Assembly (NCBI RefSeq): GCF_036324505.1
Contig: NC_086370.1
Coordinates: 21,358,790 to 21,422,789 of the forward strand
DNA from: Eleginops maclovinus
Taxonomy: Eukaryota; Chordata; Actinopteri; Perciformes; Eleginopidae
Direction of reading: 5' to 3'
Length of the DNA: 64,000 bases
The notes beneath the pieces were generated by a model. The model did no database searches, was not told the origin of the DNA, and saw nothing but the letters and a program-made list of their open reading frames with translations. A program made the position numbers and the translations under genes. Positions 58,475 through 64,000 of this stretch are shown here, in pieces (within the stretch, counting starts at the first letter, position 1; each line of letters opens with the position of its first letter).

Positions 58475-58830
58475 TCATTAGTATTGGTGACAGAGCCGAG
58501 TCAATTCCCTTTTACCTCAGTCATTGTCAAACTTCAAAGGACCCCATTTTTAATGATGGTGTTCATTCTGAATTATTATATCGATTTGGCAGACATAACA
58601 ACACATCCGATTTTTTAATCTCTGAATTGTGAAGGAGACCGGCTTCCCTGAAAGTTAATTGAAGCCGTCTGGCGTTGATTTCATTCCAGAGTTATAGCGT
58701 GGCATGGTCTAAATGCTGCTGGAAAAAAATAATGTCATTAGTATTGGCTCCAGTCTGAGACTTTTACTGCCGCATGTCATTAAAAATATTCATTAGTATT
58801 GGTTCCAATGGAGGGTTTTATTACTTCATG
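58475..58830. repeat. Three spaced copies of TCATTAGTATTGG
   Basis: The 13-mer tcattagtattgg occurs at 58475-58487, 58735-58747 and 58790-58802. After each copy the next 35-40 bp are loosely alike (a ttttac/ttttatt word and then a tcat word), as in old duplicates of a roughly 50-bp module. The core contains ATTAG, a homeodomain-like site. Function is unknown. Confidence 0.75.
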
Positions 58831-59392
58831 GTTGTTTTTGGAGGAATTTCTACCAGAGTTTAAAAAATGTGCCAACTTTTCTGCAGCAGCACCTGCAGAA
58901 GTTTCCAACACGTTAATTTGCAAACAGCAATCATATGCTTGGTTGAAACGGTGATTTAATAGTTTCAATGGGGAGAAGACAACTGTATCTAAAGTTAATT
59001 TCACTTTGACCAAGTATCAGTGTGTCACATTGCTTGCTACACTTTTTTTCACTTAGCTAAAATGTTTAAACGGGCCCTAAGTCAGACGATGCAATTTAAA
59101 GGGTTTAATTGCTTCTTGTGTGTGCCTGCCATACCTGTCTGTGCAGAAGTGAACCCAACTTCTACATATGCCTGACTTGGAAACGGCTGCCTATTTCTTT
59201 CTAAAAGTTTCAGACAAATAACAACGTGTTTGTATCCAACCACCACATCTCACTTCCTCCCCATGACTCTTCACAAGAGTTTAACACAGTCATGATGTGT
59301 CAAATAACATCCTGAGTGGAAAGCAGCTGCGTGTGATGCCTAGAGAAATGTCAGGATATATAAACATATAAGAGGGTAGAGGTTAAAAGGGG
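58831..59392. other. Unique non-coding sequence
   Basis: Nothing recognised. Confidence 0.4.
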
Positions 59393-59690
59393 CAACGAGG
59401 AGGAAGAAAGACGAATGAGAAGTCGAACAGAAGGTTATGAATTAAGGGGAAAATGGAAGAGGAGGACTTGAGAGACGATGTTGGATATAGGATGAAAGGA
59501 GTTCGAAGAGGAGGGAAGTAGAAAGAGGAATTAGGGGGAGGAGGGAGGAAAGCAAATTCATATCAGCTTTTGACCTCCTTTTAGCTTCACTAAATGGGAC
59601 GTTAGATGAAAGACACGGGCAGAGCGCAGTGATTGGGATGAGGAGGATGAAAAAAAAGAAGAAGAGAGGATACGGCAGAAAGAGACGCTT
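59393..59690. repeat. Purine-rich low-complexity tract
   Basis: GA/GGA-rich plus strand at 59393-59550 and 59636-59690. Confidence 0.75.
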
Positions 59691-60217
59691 TCCGTCCTAA
59701 TCTGAACAGCACTTCCAATTTATCCTTGTAAGCGATGCATTAGGCGGATATTCTGGCTTCTTAATGAATGCTTAATGAGATGTCAGGAGAGACATGTTTA
59801 CCGCCACACATGCAGACACACACACACACACACTCAAAACATGAATTAAGAGGGAAGGGGGTAAAACAGTTCTCTGACATGTTTAAATTCCACGTTGAGA
59901 CGACTAATTGACACATTTTGCCCCAGCTGTCGATGCTTCTGGATGAGAATAATTGACTTTGTAGAGTCAAATCTATACGGGGTTAACACTCTCAATAGTT
60001 TACATTTCAAACACCTTCTTTAAGCTCTTTCAGAAGGATGATATATTATAATTAATGGTAGAAAACAATGAGCGGGAAGTAATATGAAGGGAAAGAAGCA
60101 TGAGTTTTTATACGTCTTAAAAAGACAACATTTCTAAATGTCACTTTGTGGACACTTTAGATATTATAAGTAGGGTACAGAAAAAGGTGGCATGTCCATA
60201 TAAAGGAATGAGGGGAG
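59691..60217. other. Unique non-coding sequence
   Basis: Contains a short CA run at 59816-59833. Nothing else recognised. Confidence 0.4.
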
Positions 60218-60256
60218 GATGATATGATCCAATCCATCTCATTGGATCATATCATC
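60218..60256. repeat. Perfect 16-bp inverted repeat
   Basis: gatgatatgatccaat (60218-60233) and attggatcatatcatc (60241-60256) are exact complements around a 7-base loop ccatctc. G-T and A-T pairs may extend the stem by about four more. No T-run or promoter suggests a terminator, and the stem is short for a microRNA precursor. Confidence 0.95.
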
Positions 60257-61115
60257 TTTTGTCTTTGTTTCTTAAATGTCTGAAGCACATGGTCCTGACT
60301 CAGTTTTATATCAATAATTAGCCATTAAAACAATATGTGACAAATCCCAACAAGTGGACTCACACGTGTCTCAAAAGGCCATAATCTTTACTTTAAACTA
60401 ACAAGGCCTTAAGCTATTATATACTGTAGTGGTAATATCTATAGAACATCTGTCTTAAATGTATATAATGGTTTAGGAAGGCACAGAAACGTTATGTCAT
60501 CCTGTCCATGAAGGGACACATTTTTCTGTCTAAAGAAATGATGCATTTTGACTTTTCATTTGAAGGACTTAATCATGTGTGAATCAAACTCTGGTTAAAA
60601 TGGAAACTCAATGGAATGTTTTTGCCACTAAGGCACTAAACTGTGGTTGTTTCAGCTACTTTGAATATATATTTCCATTATACCACCTGTCCTTACTCTT
60701 AAAGTGATGCTTTTCTTGAGGTTAAACTCTTTCCCCTTCATATCTAAGAAGCATTACATTATGCAGTAAACCCATCTCATCTGGGACTGTGCAGCTGCAC
60801 CTGGACTTCCAGCACGTTTCCACCAAACTACGAGTGAATTCTTTAAGCCTCACCAGTACGGGGTCATAAAATCCTGCATGGAAAGCAGCTTAAAGCAATA
60901 AAACACAAGTGTGTGGAATAACTCCTGGAGATTCCCCTGCTCGCTCACTGGAATTCAGTCCAGGTGGAAGATAGGCTTTATACGTGAAAACGCTCAAGCC
61001 TCTGGAGCATGGATGGAATGATTCAGAAAGTAATATGTGAGCCAAGTGGAGTATCTGATATTTACTGTGCATATCTAAAATGATGTTTTATTGACCTTTG
61101 AGTTGACCGCATTAC
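60257..61115. other. Unique non-coding sequence
   Basis: Nothing recognised. Confidence 0.45.
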
Positions 61116-61427
61116 TTAAAGGGGCTCTATTCTTCTTTTAGGGTTTTCCATTTCGAGTGTTCTTTGTGCATGTAAATGGTCTGCAAAGGTTAAAATCCCA
61201 AAGTTATTGCTATGGGTTAGCGCTCCAGACATCGTACGTGATAGACTAAAGGGGCGGGACATCTCTAAATAGTTAAACAATCACAACAGAGCCGGCCAGT
61301 TAACCAATCAGAGCAGACTGGGCTCTGGTTTCAGACAGAGGGTGAAAAGAGGAGCTGCAGCAAACAGCTTTCTGAACATTAAAGCATGGAGACATGTCCC
61401 AGGAGAGCCACACAGGGACCACTTTAA
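61116..61427 (+). mobile_element. TTAA MITE family, copy 9
   Basis: Both ends are present: TTAAAGGGGCTCTATTCTTC on the left and gggaccactTTAA on the right, giving a complete but internally shortened copy of about 310 bp. It keeps gcatgtaaatggtctgcaaa, ggggcgggacatctctaa, ttaaccaatcagagcagact and agcatggagacatgtcccag. The middle CCAAT box is mutated to aaacaatcac. Confidence 0.88.
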
Positions 61428-61926
61428 TACACTTCATATTGTTTCTATGTCACACCAACAATATGTATTTATGTGAGTGTCAATTCATCACTTTTTTATG
61501 TCATTATCATCATACATTATTGTTTGTATTGTCTCTACAAAGGACCTACTGGCTTATTACATAAACAAGATATCACCTAGCAATCACTTTCAGTCAGCGA
61601 CTCTTATTTTGAAATGTTCATTTTTCAATCCAGTAAACTTCCACTGATATCGCTCACAAATGAAAGCAATCATAATAACATCCAACAAATGTGACACAGA
61701 CATAGAACTGTACAAGCAGAGCATTTAATGCAACAGGGGTTACTCATTAAAACATGTATAACCCCGATCATACAGATAAAAGCACCACAACAGCAGCGTT
61801 ATGGACGTGTTAATGCAGAGCTCATTGTTATGTAGTGTGTGTTGGTATGCAAGAGCCGGTGTCTTATGCGCATATTGATGTGTGCCCTGCTATGCATATG
61901 CATTTTAGCGCTCATAACTTTGCCTG

Positions 61927-61928
<2 letters not shown>
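61428..61928. other. Unique non-coding sequence
   Basis: Nothing recognised. Confidence 0.45.

Positions 61929-61991
<63 letters not shown>
61929..61991. repeat. (GT)n microsatellite, 63 bp
   Basis: Perfect GT run. Confidence 0.98.
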
Positions 61992-61992
<1 letters not shown>

Positions 61993-62528
61993 TGGTGAAA
62001 TGCCGGGGTAAAACAGATGACTTGTCTCGCCCGTCTCCCAGGAAGTGCATCTTCATTAGTAACCAATCAAAATCCAATTACAGCCAGTATCTTGGCATAT
62101 TAGGGCCCTGGCATTAAGATGATATGGTGTGCGGATATATTTCCAATCACTGCAGACTTTAATTACCATCGGGTATAACACACAGGCCACTCTTTAAGGA
62201 CGGGTGAGGGAGGGAGGACGGTGGAGAGGGAAGGCGGAAAATGAACTTGGGTGATGGAAAAAGAAGTGAGTGTGTTAAAGAATGACGGTGAGGGAGGGGT
62301 GTGATATTCCACTAATGTGTGCGGGTTTCAGGCCACAGCTATATGATTTATTGCTTACTTCTTTGCCTTCGCCAGTTACCATTAGAGGCTGTTTGATTTG
62401 AGTATTTATTACTTATTTAATTGAATTGTTTTTATTATTTATTTATTTATTTTATTTTATTATTATATGTTTTATTGTACCCCATATGTCTACGCCTCAA
62501 ACACAATTTATTCCAACCCAAGACTCTC
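61992..62528. other. Unique non-coding sequence
   Basis: Includes a TTTA/TTATT-rich low-complexity stretch at about 62405-62475. No gene seen. Confidence 0.45.
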
Positions 62529-62569
62529 TCACACTCACACACACACACACACACACTCACACACACACA
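62529..62569. repeat. Imperfect (CA)n microsatellite
   Basis: CA run with CT interruptions. Confidence 0.92.
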
Positions 62570-62584
62570 GTCCCGAGGAGGCGG

Positions 62585-62860
62585 AGTCGTCAGTGAGTTA
62601 CTTTAATCCGTTAATGAAAAAGTCAGATAGTCAGTGAAGTAATCACTCCGTAAGTTGCTCAGACAGCCAATCAGTTAACAGATAAGAACCAGTCAGTCAG
62701 AGAGTCAGGCAGCCCGCTAGCGGCCTATTAAGAAAGAAAATGAGTGATTAGTCTACCACCAACACAATTAGTTATCCTCCGGCTCGTTAGGCAGTCGGGA
62801 ATCTGATGATCTGCTCAGATAAGCAGCCGTTAGTGAAGTTAGCTGAACTAGCTGAACCCC
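62585..62860. repeat. Degenerate CAGTCAGT/AGTTAGC-rich stretch
   Basis: Irregular reiteration of agtcag, cagtcagt, gttag and related words (gtcagtgag, cagatagtcagtg, cagtcagtcagagagtcagg, gttagctgaactagctgaac). It looks like an eroded tetranucleotide-type repeat. Confidence 0.5.
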
Positions 62861-63485
62861 TATTTGCTTTCTGTCCAGGCGTTCCTTGCTGAACAGACTA
62901 CTTCATTAGCTCACCAAATAAAAAGACCCTCAGATGTGAGGAGTTCTCTAAAGACATTATGTGCACGTAGCGGCCTCTTAGAACGTCTTCTTCCTCCCAG
63001 ATTTATAGGAGGAAAAAGCTCCCAGTGCTTATTTATTTTATTGCCTCTGTAAGGAAGATATCTTGACCACGTATCATCACTGTTGCATGGCAGACTTGAG
63101 CTTTTCGGTCTTGGTTTTGATAGTTTCCGTCTGAAAGACACGGTCAAACATGTCCTTCCTTCCCCGGCACTTTTATGAAAAGTTTAAAAACATTGATTTT
63201 GAAAACAGTGGTTGCCTTAAAAATTGGTTCCGCTGTTTTTGACACAGACCGTCAGCCTCACAATCAGCCCTAAACAGTCGAAACAGAAGAAGCATCAACG
63301 GGTTCGGAGTCCGACGTCAATGACGGTGGAAAAAGTAAGTAAAATAGATTTCTGAACACATGCGATTCACCATAACCGTGATACTGTAGGCGAGTCACAG
63401 TCAGTCAGGGTAATGGATGCAAAACAAATGAGGCTGAGCGGTAAAAGAAGAATGAAGGATTAACCATGGACAGAGATGGAGATGT

Positions 63486-63486
<1 letters not shown>
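62861..63486. other. Unique non-coding sequence
   Basis: Opposed short frames at 62864-63147 have no recognisable motif. Confidence 0.45.
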
Positions 63487-63532
<46 letters not shown>

Positions 63533-63546
63533 ACACACACACACAC
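63487..63546. repeat. (CA)n microsatellite, 60 bp
   Basis: CA run with one TA interruption. Confidence 0.97.
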
Positions 63547-64000
63547 TTGCAAGAACAACGGATAATCGATATGGTCGACTGCACCCTCTTCTAATAATAT
63601 GCTCCAATATCTATTAACCGTAGTCCAATTCAACAGTTACATTTGAGCATTCAGAAAAGTGCTACTGTTGAATTACCTCATAATTATTCAGGAGACATTT
63701 CCAGCCAAACTCCCAGAGATGCAGAAATGCTAATGAGCTGAAGAAGAAGAAGGATTATTTCTCTGGCAGCTTGTTGATCCTCTTTGTCTTTCTCTGGCGG
63801 TGCCCTTAAAGAAAAGCTGTGCTCATGTAACAGCATTAACCAAAAGCAGTGTGTTGGCGGACAGAAGGCAACATTTGAGCGTTCAGTGCCGGGGTGTAGA
63901 GGCAGATTCAAAAAGGTGGCTTTGTTATGATACCCCTCCTTAGAAATTACACAATCAAATCAAACATGAAGGAAGTGCATTTACATATAATATATCTCTA
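63547..64000. other. Unique non-coding sequence
   Basis: Nothing recognised up to the window edge. Confidence 0.45.

Noticed and set aside
59064..59080. Another copy of the TTAA MITE (gtttaaacgggccctaag)
   Set aside because: Only the terminal word is similar; the following sequence does not align to the family.
60218..60256. microRNA precursor or transcription terminator
   Set aside because: A stem of about 16-20 bp is too short for a typical precursor, and there is no T-run or upstream gene for a terminator.

Overview
The window looks like teleost fish nuclear DNA. The evidence is the repeat content: a decayed Tc1-like transposon of a type common in ray-finned fish, tRNA-derived SINEs, several short dispersed elements I recognise from teleost genomes, and about 40 CA/GT microsatellites totalling roughly 3 kb by hand count. 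The genus cannot be told, though a percomorph-type genome is plausible. I found no protein-coding exon, rRNA, functional tRNA gene, CRISPR array or bacterial-style operon. The only recognisable coding relic is a broken transposase. The window is best read as a gene desert or part of a large intron.

Layout. 0-4 kb: mostly unique sequence, with a nested direct/inverted repeat (1041-1243), a 14-bp minisatellite (2259-2328) and the Tc1-like relic (2479-3453). 4-8.6 kb: one long GT array, a dispersed repeat (5258-5630) and an ATT array. 8.6-10.4 kb: a dispersed element that has expanded into about 42 copies of a 32/33-bp unit. 10.4-30 kb: dispersed elements (TTAA-flanked MITE copies, a SINE, a mariner-type MITE, other fragments) between very long CA arrays (14490-14657, 16991-17199), then a purine-rich tract with G-quadruplex potential and a possible solo LTR on the minus strand (29768-30160). 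31-35.7 kb: the quietest stretch, nearly repeat-free. 35.7-45 kb: two hAT/MITE-like fragments, more CA/GT arrays and an 11-copy 72-bp minisatellite (42203-42994). 45-51 kb: the densest microsatellite zone. 51.9-54 kb: a cluster of a MITE fragment, a SINE, a LINE-tail fragment and a second, smaller copy of the 32-bp-array element. 54-64 kb: mostly unique, with short palindromes, a degenerate repeat, a thrice-repeated 13-mer (58475-58802) and a last MITE copy.

Nothing here works as a gene system. The most interesting structures are non-coding. One element family has arrays of very different size at two sites. The 72-bp minisatellite keeps an M-box-like site in all 11 units. A roughly ten-copy MITE family carries CCAAT boxes. 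Several CA and GT arrays face each other closely enough to form large hairpins. Family names are given from memory of teleost repeats and were not checked by search.
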